A stretch of 64,000 nucleotides of DNA, from assembly GCF_000735045.1 (NCBI RefSeq), contig NZ_JPOQ01000035.1, positions 17,551 to 81,550 on the forward strand, in the 5' to 3' direction. Below, one piece after another: positions 29,728-39,358 of the stretch (position 1 is the stretch's first letter; each line of letters begins with the position of its first letter). The DNA is from Ferrovum myxofaciens. GTDB taxonomy: Bacteria; Pseudomonadota; Gammaproteobacteria; Burkholderiales; Ferrovaceae. Position numbers and translations under genes: made by a program. Under the pieces are notes generated by a model that saw only the letters and a list, made by a program, of their open reading frames with translations, ran no database searches and was not told the origin of the DNA.

Positions 29728-30681
29728 TCATTTTTGAAGTGCTGCGGTCAATTCAGGAACCAGTAGGTTCAGATCCCCCACCAATCCATAATCTGCCACA
29801 GCGAAGATGGGCGCATCCGGGTCCTTATTGATGGCCACAATAACCCGGGAAGTCTGCATGCCAGCCAGATGCTGGATGGCTCCTGAAATACCGATTGCAA
29901 TATACAGGTCCGGAGCGACCACCTTGCCCGTCTGACCCACCTGAACGTCATTGGGGGCATAGCCCAGGTCCACGGCGGCTCGGGACGCCCCAAGCGCAGC
30001 GTTCAACTCCTCTGCCAAAGGCCCCAGCAAAGCCTCATAATGTTCTGCGCTACCCAGTCCGCGCCCACCGGACACTACGACTCGGGCATTCTCCAGGGAG
30101 GGACGACCTTCCTGCGCATGCGTGTGCACAGAAATCCGGGTGGACAACGGCATCGCTGCAGGACAAGGCAGATTTTCCACCGGTACCGGTTCAGTCCTTT
30201 CTCCCTCTACCCCCGGAAAAGCCGTGGTGCGCACCGTCATCAGTTTGAGGGATTCGGGGCAGCATACCGTTGCCCAGATGCTCCCGGCGTAAATCGGTCG
30301 GATAAAGGTATCGGAAGATTCCACGCCCACGACATCGCTGATCATGGCCACATCTTCCAATGCAGCCAAGCGGGGCATCCAGTTCTTGCCAATGGCCGTC
30401 GCGGCGGTCAGGATATGCGTATATTGACGCGCCAGAGGTCGCACCAGGGCGCAGAGCATTTCCGCCAGTCCCTCCGCAAGGGTCGCTCCTGATCCATTCA
30501 GAACCCGATGGATCCCCGGCAAATGTTGAGCCTCCACCAGGGCGGAAGTCGTATCTCCTCCCCAGATCAGCACATCCGTATCCCCTTTCAAGGCCTTGGC
30601 AGCCGCGAGTAGGGAACGAATGGAGGACTTCAAATGACCGTCAGGGCCCAACTCAGTGACCAGTAAAATTCGGTTTTCCAT
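29728..30681 (-). CDS. etfA: Electron transfer flavoprotein alpha subunit
   Basis: Binds FAD with EtfB and carries electrons from acyl-CoA dehydrogenases to ETF:quinone oxidoreductase. 317 residues. The C-terminal FAD domain is clear: [51 protein letters not shown] (key parts QVGQTGK and GISGAIQH), [10 protein letters not shown] and ADYGLVGDL. It starts 3 nt after the etfB stop. It is last in the operon 3-hydroxyacyl-CoA dehydrogenase - thiolase - etfB - etfA. Confidence 0.95.
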   Translation of the reverse strand: MENRILLVTELGPDGHLKSSIRSLLAAAKALKGDTDVLIWGGDTTSALVEAQHLPGIHRVLNGSGATLAEGLAEMLCALVRPLARQYTHILTAATAIGKNWMPRLAALEDVAMISDVVGVESSDTFIRPIYAGSIWATVCCPESLKLMTVRTTAFPGVEGERTEPVPVENLPCPAAMPLSTRISVHTHAQEGRPSLENARVVVSGGRGLGSAEHYEALLGPLAEELNAALGASRAAVDLGYAPNDVQVGQTGKVVAPDLYIAIGISGAIQHLAGMQTSRVIVAINKDPDAPIFAVADYGLVGDLNLLVPELTAALQK

Positions 30682-30684
30682 CGT

Positions 30685-31434
30685 TCAAATCACCTTGGCT
30701 TCATTTTTGAGACGCGCCAGCAACGTGGCCACGGAGTCCACCTTGATACCGGCAGGACGTTGGGGCGGTTCCTGGACCCGCAGAGTCTTCAAACGGGGTT
30801 CCACCGTTACCCCTAACTCCTCGGGGGTCAGGGTTTCGATAGGTTTCTTGCGGGCCTTCATGATATTGGGCAACGTGGCGTAGCGCGGTTCATTCAGGCG
30901 CAAGTCCGTCGTAATCACGGCAGGCAAAAGCAGACGCAGAGTTTCAGTACCTCCGTCGGTTTCCCGCACCACGTCTACCCTTCCCTCTCCCATCTGTATT
31001 TCAGCGGCATTGGTGGCCTGCCCCCAATTCAGCAGGGCAGCCAACATTTGTCCAGTCTGGTTTGCATCATCATCGATGGCCTGTTTACCACAGATCACCA
31101 AGGTTGGCATTTCACGCAGGACCACTGCTTGCAATAATTTAGCCACGGCCAGGGGTTGTAATTCCGTGGTCGAAGATACCCAGAGCGCTCGGTCAGCGCC
31201 CAGAGCAAGGGCTGTACGCAATCCCTCCTGAACCATTGCATCTCCACAGGAAAGAGCCACCACTTCTGTGGCCAGCCCTGCTTCCTTCAAGCGAATCGCC
31301 GCTTCCAGAGCAATCTCGTCAAAGGGATTGAGGGACATCTTGAGCCCGGCCAACGCCACACCGCTGCCGTCTGCCTTGGCTCGAGCCTTGATGTTGTAGT
31401 CCAGAACACGCTTCACAGGGACCAGTATTTTCAT
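30685..31434 (-). CDS. etfB: Electron transfer flavoprotein beta subunit
   Basis: 249 residues, partner of EtfA. It starts [14 protein letters not shown], shows [27 protein letters not shown], and [18 protein letters not shown], and ends with the recognition-loop-like [19 protein letters not shown] typical of EtfB. ATG 31434 has AAGGA 7 nt upstream; the frame is open further upstream without family support. Electrons come from acyl-CoA or similar dehydrogenases encoded elsewhere. Confidence 0.94.
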   Translation of the reverse strand: MKILVPVKRVLDYNIKARAKADGSGVALAGLKMSLNPFDEIALEAAIRLKEAGLATEVVALSCGDAMVQEGLRTALALGADRALWVSSTTELQPLAVAKLLQAVVLREMPTLVICGKQAIDDDANQTGQMLAALLNWGQATNAAEIQMGEGRVDVVRETDGGTETLRLLLPAVITTDLRLNEPRYATLPNIMKARKKPIETLTPEELGVTVEPRLKTLRVQEPPQRPAGIKVDSVATLLARLKNEAKVI

Positions 31435-31468
31435 GGGGTTTCCTTGTACATGACAGGGCAGGATTCTA

Positions 31469-32653
31469 TCATACCCGTTCGAACAGCCCGGCAATCCCCT
31501 GTCCCATACCCACACATAGGGTCACCAAACCGTAACGCCCGTTAGTGCGGCGTAAACCATGAATCAACGTAGTCGTGCGTATGGCGCCACTGGCCCCCAG
31601 GGGGTGACCAAGTGCAATCGCCCCCCCCAGGGGGTTGAGCCGAACTGGGTCGAAGGCCAGATTCTTCTGAACCGCCAATACCTGTGCCGCAAAAGCTTCG
31701 TTGAGCTCGATCCAGTCCAGTTGAGCAAGACTGATCCCATGCCGTGACAGCAGAGGGGGTACAGCCTTGACCGGGCCAATCCCCATGATCTCCGGCGGCA
31801 CCCCTTTGACAGAAAAACCCAGGACCCGCGCCAGAGGGGTCAATCCATGATGGTGCACTGCTTCTTCGCTGGCCAGAATGAGGGCGGCGGCTCCGTCAGA
31901 AATCTGACTGCTGTTGCCGGCCGTGACGCTTCCCTTGACGTGGAAGGCTGGCTTGAGCCGAGCCAGAATCTCCAGACTGGTATCAGCACGAGGGCCCTCG
32001 TCTTGGTGCCAGGTTCTCTCCTGTGGTGTTGTCAGTCCTGTGTTCAGATCCAAAAAGTGCTGAAGTAGGGTGACAGGGGTGATTTCTGCTTCAAAAAACC
32101 CCTGGTGTTGTGCTTCCAGTGCACGTTGGTGCGATTCCAGAGCCACCGTATCCTGTTCCAAACGACTGATGTTCCACTGATGGGCCAGATTTTCCGCAGT
32201 CGCCCCCATTCCCCAAGCCAACGGCGTGTGAAAAGGCGTCTCAAAAATCAGGGGACTGGGCGCAGGATGCCGGCCCATCATGGGGATGCGGCTCATGGAT
32301 TCTACGCCACCGGCAATCATGAGGTCTGCGCTGCCCAACTGAATGCGTTCTGCCGCCATCTGGATGGCAGACAATCCGGAGGCACAGAATCGATTGACCG
32401 TCATCGCTCCTGCGGAGAGAGGCAATCCCGCCAGAACTGCCGCACTGCGCGCAATGTTGAGCCCCTGTTCTCCTTCCGGCATGGCACACCCGATCACCAC
32501 ATCTTCAATCGCTTCCGGATCCAGCATGGGGACCTGTGCCAAGGCTCCCCGCAAGGCTGTAATGAGCAAGGTATCTGCCCGTACCTGGGCAAACTGTCCA
32601 CGCCCCTTCCCTACAGGGGTACGGGTAGCCGCCACGATATACGCTGTTTTCAT
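31469..32653 (-). CDS. Acetyl-CoA acyltransferase (thiolase)
   Basis: Last step of beta-oxidation: CoA-dependent cleavage of 3-ketoacyl-CoA. 394 residues. The nucleophile Cys is in [19 protein letters not shown] follows, the catalytic His is in [15 protein letters not shown], and the second Cys is in CVGMGQG, where the usual CxGGG reads CVGMG. ATG 32653 is preceded by CAGGAGAG, 13 nt after the stop of the upstream hydroxyacyl-CoA dehydrogenase. A FadA-like degradative role is favoured over a biosynthetic PhaA role because of this neighbour. Confidence 0.92.
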   Translation of the reverse strand: MKTAYIVAATRTPVGKGRGQFAQVRADTLLITALRGALAQVPMLDPEAIEDVVIGCAMPEGEQGLNIARSAAVLAGLPLSAGAMTVNRFCASGLSAIQMAAERIQLGSADLMIAGGVESMSRIPMMGRHPAPSPLIFETPFHTPLAWGMGATAENLAHQWNISRLEQDTVALESHQRALEAQHQGFFEAEITPVTLLQHFLDLNTGLTTPQERTWHQDEGPRADTSLEILARLKPAFHVKGSVTAGNSSQISDGAAALILASEEAVHHHGLTPLARVLGFSVKGVPPEIMGIGPVKAVPPLLSRHGISLAQLDWIELNEAFAAQVLAVQKNLAFDPVRLNPLGGAIALGHPLGASGAIRTTTLIHGLRRTNGRYGLVTLCVGMGQGIAGLFERV

Positions 32654-32666
32654 GTCACTCTCCTGA

Positions 32667-35048
32667 CTAATTACGCACAGCCTTGCCGGTTTCCAGAAAA
32701 GACTGAATGCGTTCCCGACTTTTTTGGGTGGCCAGCAAGGGACCGAAATGCGTCCGTTCCAGGCCAAGCAGGTAGTCCACATTGACCAAGGTTCCCGCAG
32801 GCAATTCTCCACCGCAGGCGACCGTGGCCAAGATACGTCCGATCTCGAAATCATGCGCCGAAATTTGCCCTCCCTGTAGCGCATTGACCAACCCCGCAAG
32901 CATTTGGGCCCGTCCTTCCACTCCACCCACCGGAAAGAGTCGAGGCAAAGCAGGCGCATAACCGGACTCCGCCAATGCCAGAGCTTGTGTCAGGGCCACA
33001 TGGAGCAATTCTTCACGGTGCGGAACGAGAACGTCACCGCTTTCGAGCCAGCCCCAGGAACGAGCTTCCTGAGCACTTTGGCTGACTGTGCAGCGCAGGA
33101 TGCGCGTCAAATCCTCCTGCAGGTAGTCAGCTACCTGCAGGGGCGATTGGGCGGCCAAGGCGCGCAATCCTGCGCGCCGGGCGACTTCCGTCAGCCCCCC
33201 GGCACCGGGAAAGATCCCTACATTGACTTCCACCATGCCAAGATTGGTTTCTGTATAAGCGACCCGGCGGGTACAGTGCAGCGAGACTTCACACCCACCG
33301 CCCAGTGCATAGCCTTGCAAGGCTGCCACGGTGGGCACTGCACTGCAGCGCAAACGCTGAACCACGCGCTGGAACCGTTCCTGAGCCAGTGCCAACCCCG
33401 TCAAACCATGACGGGTATAGGTTTCGATGAACCCCTTGAGATCTCCGCCCGCTGAAAAGTGCGGGTCTGGACTCCACAGGACCAGGGCACGGTAATGCCC
33501 TTCAGCCTCGGTCAGCGCCTGATCCAGCGCTTCCAACGCAACTTCGCCCAGGATATTCATCTTGGTACGAAGGGTCAGAATCAAAATATCTTCATCCAGT
33601 GTCCAGAGTCGCGCGGCTTCGGATTCAGCCACCGTCCGTCCCGCGCTGGCTGCAGTACTCCCCCCCTCACCCAACAAGCGCAGGGGGAAGTGCTGACGTT
33701 TCAACCAGGGTGGGGAGAGACGGGGACTGAGGGTGGCACGAGCCGCTGACCAGGAGCCCTGTGGCGTATGAACGACCTGACGTTGTGGATCCATGGCCCA
33801 ATCGGGCAGAGGGAGGTCCACCAAGGTTTTTCCTGCCCGTCGATCTTCCTCGATCCACGCCGCCACCTCTGACCAACCCGACAGTTGCCACTGTTCGAAG
33901 GGGCCGAGGGACCAACCAAAGCCCAGGCGCAGTGCCATATCCACCTCACGGGCTGAAGGCGCCATGTATGCCAGGTTCAGGGCGCAGTAGTGAAACAGAT
34001 CGCGGTGAATGGCCCACAAAAACTGGGCCTGGGGGTGGGTGCTGGCACGCAGACAGGCCAGTCTTTGGGACAGCGAAACCTCCAGACAAGCCTTCACCCC
34101 TGCCTCCGCCTTGGCTCCGCTGGGCACATAGGAACGGGTCATGGGGTCCAGACGAAGAATCGTCTTGCCTTCCTTTCGGTAAAAACCAGCGCCAGTTTTG
34201 GCACCCAGCGCCCCTGCCGAGATGAGTCCCTCGAGGAGGGGGAAAGGGGCAAACAGGGCACGAAAAGGATCATCCGGTGCCTGGGTATAGGTTGTACTGA
34301 TAACATGGGACAGAATGTCCAATCCAACCACATCGGCAGTGCGATAAGTGGCAGAACGGGGCCGTCCCAAAAGAGGCCCGGTCAAGTCATCCACCAGATC
34401 GCAGGACAAGCCAAAATTCTGAGCCTGATGAAAGGTAATTACTGTTGCAGCAACCCCAATACGGTTGGCTACAAAGTTCGGCGTATCCAGAGCATGGATA
34501 ACGGTCTTGCCCAGACGGGTAGTAATGAAGGATTCCAGAACGGTAATACTGTCCCGATCCGTCCGTGTCGTGGGAATCAATTCCACCAATGCCATGTAAC
34601 GGGGGGGGTTGAAAAAATGCATGCCACAGAAACGCGTTTGAAGATCTTCCGGCAAAGCGGCACTGAGTTCCTCCAAAGACAGACCGGAAGTATTGGACAC
34701 CAACCAGCCCTGAGGAGCCAAGTGGGGTAAAATGCGCGCATAGAGTGCTTGTTTCCAGGCCAACTGTTCGCCGATAGCCTCGATTACCAGATCACAGGTG
34801 GAAAGTCGGGGCAAATGATCGTCATAATTGGCCACTTCGATCAAACCTGCCCGTTCGAGTTCGACCAGGGGAGGCGGGCTCATTTTTTTTAATCCATGAA
34901 TGGCCTGCAGAACCCGTCCATTCGTGGGTCCTTTGTCGAGGGGCAAATCATAGAGTAAAACAGGAATGTCCAGGTTGACGAGGTGCGCTGCCAGTTGCGC
35001 CCCCATGACCCCGGCCCCCAATACGGCCACGCGCTGAATCTGAGCCAT
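32667..35048 (-). CDS. 3-hydroxyacyl-CoA dehydrogenase / enoyl-CoA hydratase, FadN-like
   Basis: 793-residue bifunctional beta-oxidation enzyme. Domain order is dehydrogenase first: NAD-binding VAVLGAGVMGAQLAAHL at residue 7, SNTSGLSLEEL, GMHFFNPPRYM (catalytic His), and the HCDH C-terminal domains through about residue 410. The crotonase domain (about 480-700) shows FSAGGDLKGF for the oxyanion hole and ALQGYALGGGCEVSLHC and GAGGLTEVARR. This is the reverse of FadB order and like FadN/YusL. ATG 35048 lies in GGGAGGAGAG-ATG, so the ribosome-binding site favours it over ATG 35060. It is the first gene of the operon. Confidence 0.9.
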   Translation of the reverse strand: MAQIQRVAVLGAGVMGAQLAAHLVNLDIPVLLYDLPLDKGPTNGRVLQAIHGLKKMSPPPLVELERAGLIEVANYDDHLPRLSTCDLVIEAIGEQLAWKQALYARILPHLAPQGWLVSNTSGLSLEELSAALPEDLQTRFCGMHFFNPPRYMALVELIPTTRTDRDSITVLESFITTRLGKTVIHALDTPNFVANRIGVAATVITFHQAQNFGLSCDLVDDLTGPLLGRPRSATYRTADVVGLDILSHVISTTYTQAPDDPFRALFAPFPLLEGLISAGALGAKTGAGFYRKEGKTILRLDPMTRSYVPSGAKAEAGVKACLEVSLSQRLACLRASTHPQAQFLWAIHRDLFHYCALNLAYMAPSAREVDMALRLGFGWSLGPFEQWQLSGWSEVAAWIEEDRRAGKTLVDLPLPDWAMDPQRQVVHTPQGSWSAARATLSPRLSPPWLKRQHFPLRLLGEGGSTAASAGRTVAESEAARLWTLDEDILILTLRTKMNILGEVALEALDQALTEAEGHYRALVLWSPDPHFSAGGDLKGFIETYTRHGLTGLALAQERFQRVVQRLRCSAVPTVAALQGYALGGGCEVSLHCTRRVAYTETNLGMVEVNVGIFPGAGGLTEVARRAGLRALAAQSPLQVADYLQEDLTRILRCTVSQSAQEARSWGWLESGDVLVPHREELLHVALTQALALAESGYAPALPRLFPVGGVEGRAQMLAGLVNALQGGQISAHDFEIGRILATVACGGELPAGTLVNVDYLLGLERTHFGPLLATQKSRERIQSFLETGKAVRN

Positions 35049-35095
35049 CTCTCCTCCCATGCAGATCTATTTGTTTCATTCTAACCGAATCTTTC

Positions 35096-35124
35096 TTTCA
35101 GACTGTATCCCTTGAGTTTAAAAT
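35096..35124 (+). promoter_or_regulatory. Candidate promoter for pabB-pabC fusion
   Basis: TTTCAG, 17 bp, TAAAAT (35119-35124). The implied start of transcription falls within a nucleotide or two of the ATG at 35132. That ATG has no Shine-Dalgarno sequence, so a leaderless mRNA is possible. Weak -35. Confidence 0.3.
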
Positions 35125-35131
35125 TCGAAAC

Positions 35132-36865
35132 ATGAACATCATTCTCGATTTTGCCGAATGTTCAGGGCTGCGCATCCGGCGCGTATTTCGTGAACCCCGT
35201 CAATGTCTGATCGCCCGTTCGTTGGCGGAGGTGCGTCCCGTATTACGCCAGGTTGCCCAAGCGTGTCAGACAGGTGCCTATGCTGCAGGCTTCGTGGCCT
35301 ATGAAGCTGCGGCCGCTTTCGATACAGCCGCCCTCACCCATTCTCCCCTGAACGATTTTCCTTTGGTCTGCTTTGGACTATACGACGCCCCTCTACCAGG
35401 ATGGGAAGAAGAAAGCGCCTCCATCCCGGAGGCATCCAAAGGGCCTTGGCAACTCAGCCTGACGCAGGGAGCCTATACTCAGGCAGTGGATACCTTGCGT
35501 CAGGCCATTGCGCAGGGTGAAGCTTATCAGATGAACCTGACGTTACGCCTGGAGAGTACGTTCTCTGGCTCATCCCTGCGGTTATACGAGCAACTGCGCC
35601 AAGTTCAGGATGCTGATTTCAGTGCCTGGCTGTCCTGGACCGGCGGTGCCCTTCTCTCCCTTTCACCGGAACTGTTCTTTGAAACCCATGGCAATCGTAT
35701 CCTGACTCGTCCCATGAAAGGCACCGCATCCCCGGAAAACGCCTGGAACTTGGCCCAGTGCCCAAAAAATCGGGCCGAAAACATCATGATCGTCGATCTT
35801 CTGCGCAATGATCTGGCCCGCATCGCTCTGTCCGGATCAGTCGCCGTCACCGATCTCTGTCGGGTAGAAGCTTACCCCACCGTACATCAAATGACGTCCA
35901 CGGTGACCGCCTCCTTAAAACCCGATACCGACCTCGAAGCGATTTTCTCTGCCCTTTTTCCCTGCGGATCCATCACCGGCGCCCCCAAATGGCAAGCCAT
36001 GCGCTGGATCAAACAGTTGGAAAATGGTCCGCGCGGAGCCTATTGCGGGGCCATTGGCTGGATTCGCCCAGGCGGGGATGCGCAATTTAATGTGCCCATC
36101 CGTACCCTCTGGCACGACGTACCTCATGATCGCCTTCGCTGTGGCGTGGGCAGCGGTATCACGTGGGAGTCGCAGGCCCCCGCCGAATGGGCTGAAATTG
36201 CCACCAAAACTCGTTTTCTGGAAGGGTACGCATCCGTCGATCTGCTCGAAACCCTGCGTCTCGATCTGGGTCTCTGGGAACTCCCCCATTATCACTGCCG
36301 TCGTCTGCTCCACTCCGTTCAGGCACTGGGCTTTCCTGCTTTGACAGCGGAGCGTTTTACCGAGGCTCTGGATCGTTTTGCGCAACAGTACCCCACCGGA
36401 TCTTATCGGGTACGCTTGCGTTACAACCGGCAGGGAAACTTTCATCTCGAAGGCTTTGCCCTGTCCCTTACTCTTCAGAAAACCCCTCAACCCGTCTGGC
36501 TATCTGCTCATCCCTTTCCCTTCGATCCCCAGACAATGAGGCATAAGACCACCGAGCGCAGCCTTTACGATGCTGTCTTCTCTTCTCAGCCCACCCGGTG
36601 CTTCGATGTGCTGTTATGGAACGAGCGGGGAGAATTAACGGAATTCACGCGCGGCAATCTGGTGCTTGAAAAAAAGGGTAAAAAACTGACCCCCCCACTG
36701 TCCTGCGGACTACTGGCCGGCACGCTCCGTCAGTTTCTCTGTGATCAGGGAGAACTCGAAGAACACATCCTGACTCGTGAGGATCTGGTTCAAGCCGATC
36801 GACTTTGGTTCATCAACAGCGTGCGCGGCTGGGTTCCAGTGGTTCTCAAGGTACCAGAGGAGTGA
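35132..36865 (+). CDS. pabB: Aminodeoxychorismate synthase component I fused to 4-amino-4-deoxychorismate lyase (PabB-PabC)
   Basis: Makes p-aminobenzoate for folate from chorismate. 577 residues. The N-terminal chorismate-binding domain (to about 365) has AYQMNLTLRL, the active-site Lys in RPMKGTASPE, ENIMIVDLLRNDLARI, YPTVHQMTSTV, FPCGSITGAPKWQAM and GVGSGITWES. The C-terminal domain (about 370-577) resembles a class IV aminotransferase-fold ADC lyase: HKTTERSLYDAV (catalytic Lys), LLWNERGELTEFTRGNLVLE, and PPLSCGLLAGTLRQ. The glutaminase partner PabA is not here. Its 3' end overlaps the convergent TlpA-PCuAC gene by 20 bp. Confidence 0.92.
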   Translation: MNIILDFAECSGLRIRRVFREPRQCLIARSLAEVRPVLRQVAQACQTGAYAAGFVAYEAAAAFDTAALTHSPLNDFPLVCFGLYDAPLPGWEEESASIPEASKGPWQLSLTQGAYTQAVDTLRQAIAQGEAYQMNLTLRLESTFSGSSLRLYEQLRQVQDADFSAWLSWTGGALLSLSPELFFETHGNRILTRPMKGTASPENAWNLAQCPKNRAENIMIVDLLRNDLARIALSGSVAVTDLCRVEAYPTVHQMTSTVTASLKPDTDLEAIFSALFPCGSITGAPKWQAMRWIKQLENGPRGAYCGAIGWIRPGGDAQFNVPIRTLWHDVPHDRLRCGVGSGITWESQAPAEWAEIATKTRFLEGYASVDLLETLRLDLGLWELPHYHCRRLLHSVQALGFPALTAERFTEALDRFAQQYPTGSYRVRLRYNRQGNFHLEGFALSLTLQKTPQPVWLSAHPFPFDPQTMRHKTTERSLYDAVFSSQPTRCFDVLLWNERGELTEFTRGNLVLEKKGKKLTPPLSCGLLAGTLRQFLCDQGELEEHILTREDLVQADRLWFINSVRGWVPVVLKVPEE

Positions 36866-37763
36866 TCGGCACATCTACATGCACGGGGGCGCTGTGCTGG
36901 AAATGGAGATCCAGGGGCACGGTCTGACCGGCCACCAGAGGATGATCCAGGTCCTCCAGCATCAAGTGGTGTCCTCCGGGTGCCAAGGTCACTTGACCAT
37001 GAGCGGGGATCACCAGATGATATTCATGTTCCATGTGTGCCATGTCACCTTCCATTTCCATAGTTTGATGCAGCATGATGTGTCCAGCCACTGCACTGTC
37101 TGCGCCTTCCAGGGCATCTTCCCGATCACCCGGATTGACCAGGGTCAGATACACCACCCCCTCCTCCTGCCCAGGAGCCGTGGCGCGGGCCATCGGGTGC
37201 AGAATCTGGATGATAGGGGTATGCGTCGCCTGCACGGCAGATTCCGAAACGGGAGCAGACGTAGGACTGAGCAAAGGTTCAATCCCGGCCAGCAAAACAG
37301 ATTCAGGCAATCCATGATCGTCATCGGCCGCCCAGGCATTCTGGCGCACGATTCCTTTCCGGTCCACCAGGATGGATAAAGGCATACGCCAAATCCTTCC
37401 AAATTCATCCACCTCAGCATGGTTCTTCAGAACCCACGGGAAGTGATAATTTTTCATCATGTCGCGAGCCATGGGCTGGTCCTCGCTACTGTCCATGTCG
37501 ATGGCTATGATATCCAGACCTCGGGCATGATATTTCTGATACAACTTTTCCAGACGAGGCATCTCCTCCCGACAGGGAACACACCAGGAAGCCCAGAAGT
37601 GCAACAGGGTGACATGACCCCGCTCGCTTTGTGCCGTCACCCTTCCTCCGCCCTCCAGGTTCAAGGTATAGGCCGGTACGGGGGCGTTCATCTCGAGGGC
37701 CTGCACAAGAGGTGCAGAACCCAATAGAGAAGCGACAATGAACCAAAATATAGAACGCTGCAT
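36846..37763 (-). CDS. Periplasmic TlpA-like thioredoxin fused to a PCu(A)C copper-chaperone domain
   Basis: 305 residues. A signal peptide at 1-22 (ends VQA) is followed by a TlpA/ResA-type thioredoxin domain to about 165, with the redox motif WASWCVPCREEM (Cys 61 and 64). A Pro/Ser/Thr linker at 167-182 follows, then a PCu(A)C domain at about 185-305 with candidate Cu(I) ligands His232 (in MLHQTMEMEG), Met241/244 and His266/Met268 (GGHHLML). TlpA-type proteins reduce Cys of CuA sites or Sco-like chaperones, and PCu(A)C proteins deliver Cu(I). Together this suggests assembly of a cuproprotein such as cytochrome oxidase. It sits 62 nt after the barrel gene on the same strand. Confidence 0.87.
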   Translation of the reverse strand: MQRSIFWFIVASLLGSAPLVQALEMNAPVPAYTLNLEGGGRVTAQSERGHVTLLHFWASWCVPCREEMPRLEKLYQKYHARGLDIIAIDMDSSEDQPMARDMMKNYHFPWVLKNHAEVDEFGRIWRMPLSILVDRKGIVRQNAWAADDDHGLPESVLLAGIEPLLSPTSAPVSESAVQATHTPIIQILHPMARATAPGQEEGVVYLTLVNPGDREDALEGADSAVAGHIMLHQTMEMEGDMAHMEHEYHLVIPAHGQVTLAPGGHHLMLEDLDHPLVAGQTVPLDLHFQHSAPVHVDVPITPLVP

Positions 37764-37825
37764 GCAAATTCTCCTTTTTTCAGAAAAGTACGATAAAACC
37801 CCAATAACGGGGAAAATTCTTCAGA

Positions 37826-38809
37826 CTAGAACAGGTAAGTAATGCCTGCGTTCACCATCCAGTGGGGCACCAGTTGATCCCCGTTGGCGTAGCGATACAA
37901 GGGCAGGTAAATCGAGGTATTGGCCTGCCAGTGACGAGACAGGTCGATTAGCGCACCGGGGGCCAGAAAAACATTGGTATAACCACTATTCAGGTTACCA
38001 TACAAGGCATCACCGCCTCCTTGATCCGGGGCTCGCCACAGGGCATTTACCTGTATCATGGGGATGATATGAGTACTGGTTTCGATGGCATTCCAGGTAA
38101 CCCCTGCGACCGTATTGAGACTGTCTCCTGGTTTGTATCCCTGATAATGATTTAGGGCATGACGCCAGGTACCTTGAGAAAACCACCCCCAGTTGGCACT
38201 GAAATTTCCCATGCTGTAGTACCCCAGCAATAAATCGGTGGTACCGGTTCCCGGCGCCGTGTCCCGATCGATCAAAGGTGCTGGATTGACGGGGCCGGTA
38301 GGTAATTTCAGACCGAAGGTCAACCCACTGGATTTATCCTTGGAGAATCCCGTATACATCCCCATCACCCGTAAATCAGAAAGACTGCTGATGTTGGCCG
38401 AGCGGGTGGTGGGTGAAGGATTGATCTGCCCTGGTACCCCGCTCGTATCCGTGGTGAAAGAGCGCATCCAGTAGGGAAGCATGGCCTCGACTCCCCAATT
38501 GTCATTGAACATATGCTGACCATAGAGGGTGTAAAAGTTGGTTCCGATCTGTTTGTCGGGGTTGAGTGCACCGGCTTGCCCGCTGGCCCCACTATGGTTC
38601 CAGTTCTGGTTCATGAAGGAATATTGAAGGCTCACCTGGTCATTCATGCCACTTACGGGCAACCCGGGCAAACCTACATCGAAGACCCCGCACCCACAAG
38701 CACAGGCCCATCCCTGTGTGGCGACTCCAAAACCCAATATCAATCCGGCTAGCCTGTGACAGAGCGCTGGATTTAAAAATAAACTTTGTTTGTAAACCGA
38801 ATGATACAT
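37826..38809 (-). CDS. Outer-membrane barrel-like protein with N-terminal CxCxC motif
   Basis: 327 residues. A signal-like N-terminus runs to about residue 35. The mature start carries CACGCGVFDVG (Cys 36, 38, 40), a possible metal site. The rest alternates hydrophobic and polar residues with Gly, Asn and aromatic-rich strands and ends VNAGITYLF with terminal Phe, as expected of an outer-membrane beta-barrel of the Phenol_MetA_deg/transporter type. SD AGGAGAA lies 7 nt upstream. It sits between the DUF2946-like gene and the TlpA-PCuAC gene, so a copper-related role is inferred. Transport itself is not shown. Confidence 0.7.
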   Translation of the reverse strand: MYHSVYKQSLFLNPALCHRLAGLILGFGVATQGWACACGCGVFDVGLPGLPVSGMNDQVSLQYSFMNQNWNHSGASGQAGALNPDKQIGTNFYTLYGQHMFNDNWGVEAMLPYWMRSFTTDTSGVPGQINPSPTTRSANISSLSDLRVMGMYTGFSKDKSSGLTFGLKLPTGPVNPAPLIDRDTAPGTGTTDLLLGYYSMGNFSANWGWFSQGTWRHALNHYQGYKPGDSLNTVAGVTWNAIETSTHIIPMIQVNALWRAPDQGGGDALYGNLNSGYTNVFLAPGALIDLSRHWQANTSIYLPLYRYANGDQLVPHWMVNAGITYLF

Positions 38810-38891
38810 TGTAAAGTTCTCCTGAAAAGATAACTCTGACCAACGCGCAGACTGCTCGAAAAATGAGCAAGCGCATCAGAAAGAAAATTAC

Positions 38892-38934
38892 TTTCCGGGT
38901 ATCCCCCTGATTTTGGGGAATATCATCCCGAAAA
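38892..38934 (-). terminator. Interrupted stem-loop between DUF2946-like gene and barrel gene
   Basis: Near-palindrome TTTCCGGG...CCCGAAAA with an inner CCCC/GGGG stem and an 8-nt loop. It can fold on either strand. It may end or attenuate the DUF2946-like transcript. No clean T-run. Confidence 0.35.
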
Positions 38935-38941
38935 GAACGAT

Positions 38942-39340
38942 TCAGGCTTGAACGGGAGGGGCGTTGGGATAAGGGAGAAAGAAGTTGCGGAAGGCGATGA
39001 AGCGATGAATTTCACGGGATGCCAGAGGCTGTCCGCGAAACAGTGTGAGACCCAATCCCGGGTTGGACAGATCCAGAGGTAAAGCCAGAGCCAGAGAACT
39101 GCAAAGGGAACAGTGGCTATGTCCAGAATCAGAAGGAGAGGAGTGGTGGTGATCTGAAGAGGATGCTGTCTTGACCCACTGTTGACCTGAAACCGTACAG
39201 ACTTGAAGCGCGGGACCTATTTCAGTGCCACGGTCAAGAAGTGGATCCAGTGCCCCGACCACCAGAAACATCTGAAACAACAGCGGCCATAAAAGCCAGC
39301 CAGCCAGCCGTTGAATCCGTTGGGGGTGCAAAGGATTCAT
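38942..39340 (-). CDS. DUF2946-like small envelope protein, His/Cys-rich
   Basis: 132 residues. One hydrophobic N-terminal helix (about 12-31, LAGWLLWPLLFQMFLVVGA) serves as signal or anchor. A His/Ser-rich loop with HHH at 64-66 and the HSHCSLC motif (Cys 77, 80) follows, plus Cys48. The layout agrees with DUF2946 proteins, which occur next to copper receptor and PCu(A)C genes in other proteobacteria. It is upstream of the CxCxC barrel and TlpA-PCuAC genes on the same strand, though separated from the barrel by 132 nt and a stem-loop. It probably binds copper in the periplasm; that is inference. Confidence 0.7.
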   Translation of the reverse strand: MNPLHPQRIQRLAGWLLWPLLFQMFLVVGALDPLLDRGTEIGPALQVCTVSGQQWVKTASSSDHHHSSPSDSGHSHCSLCSSLALALPLDLSNPGLGLTLFRGQPLASREIHRFIAFRNFFLPYPNAPPVQA

Positions 39341-39358
39341 GATTTCAAGTCAACCGGC

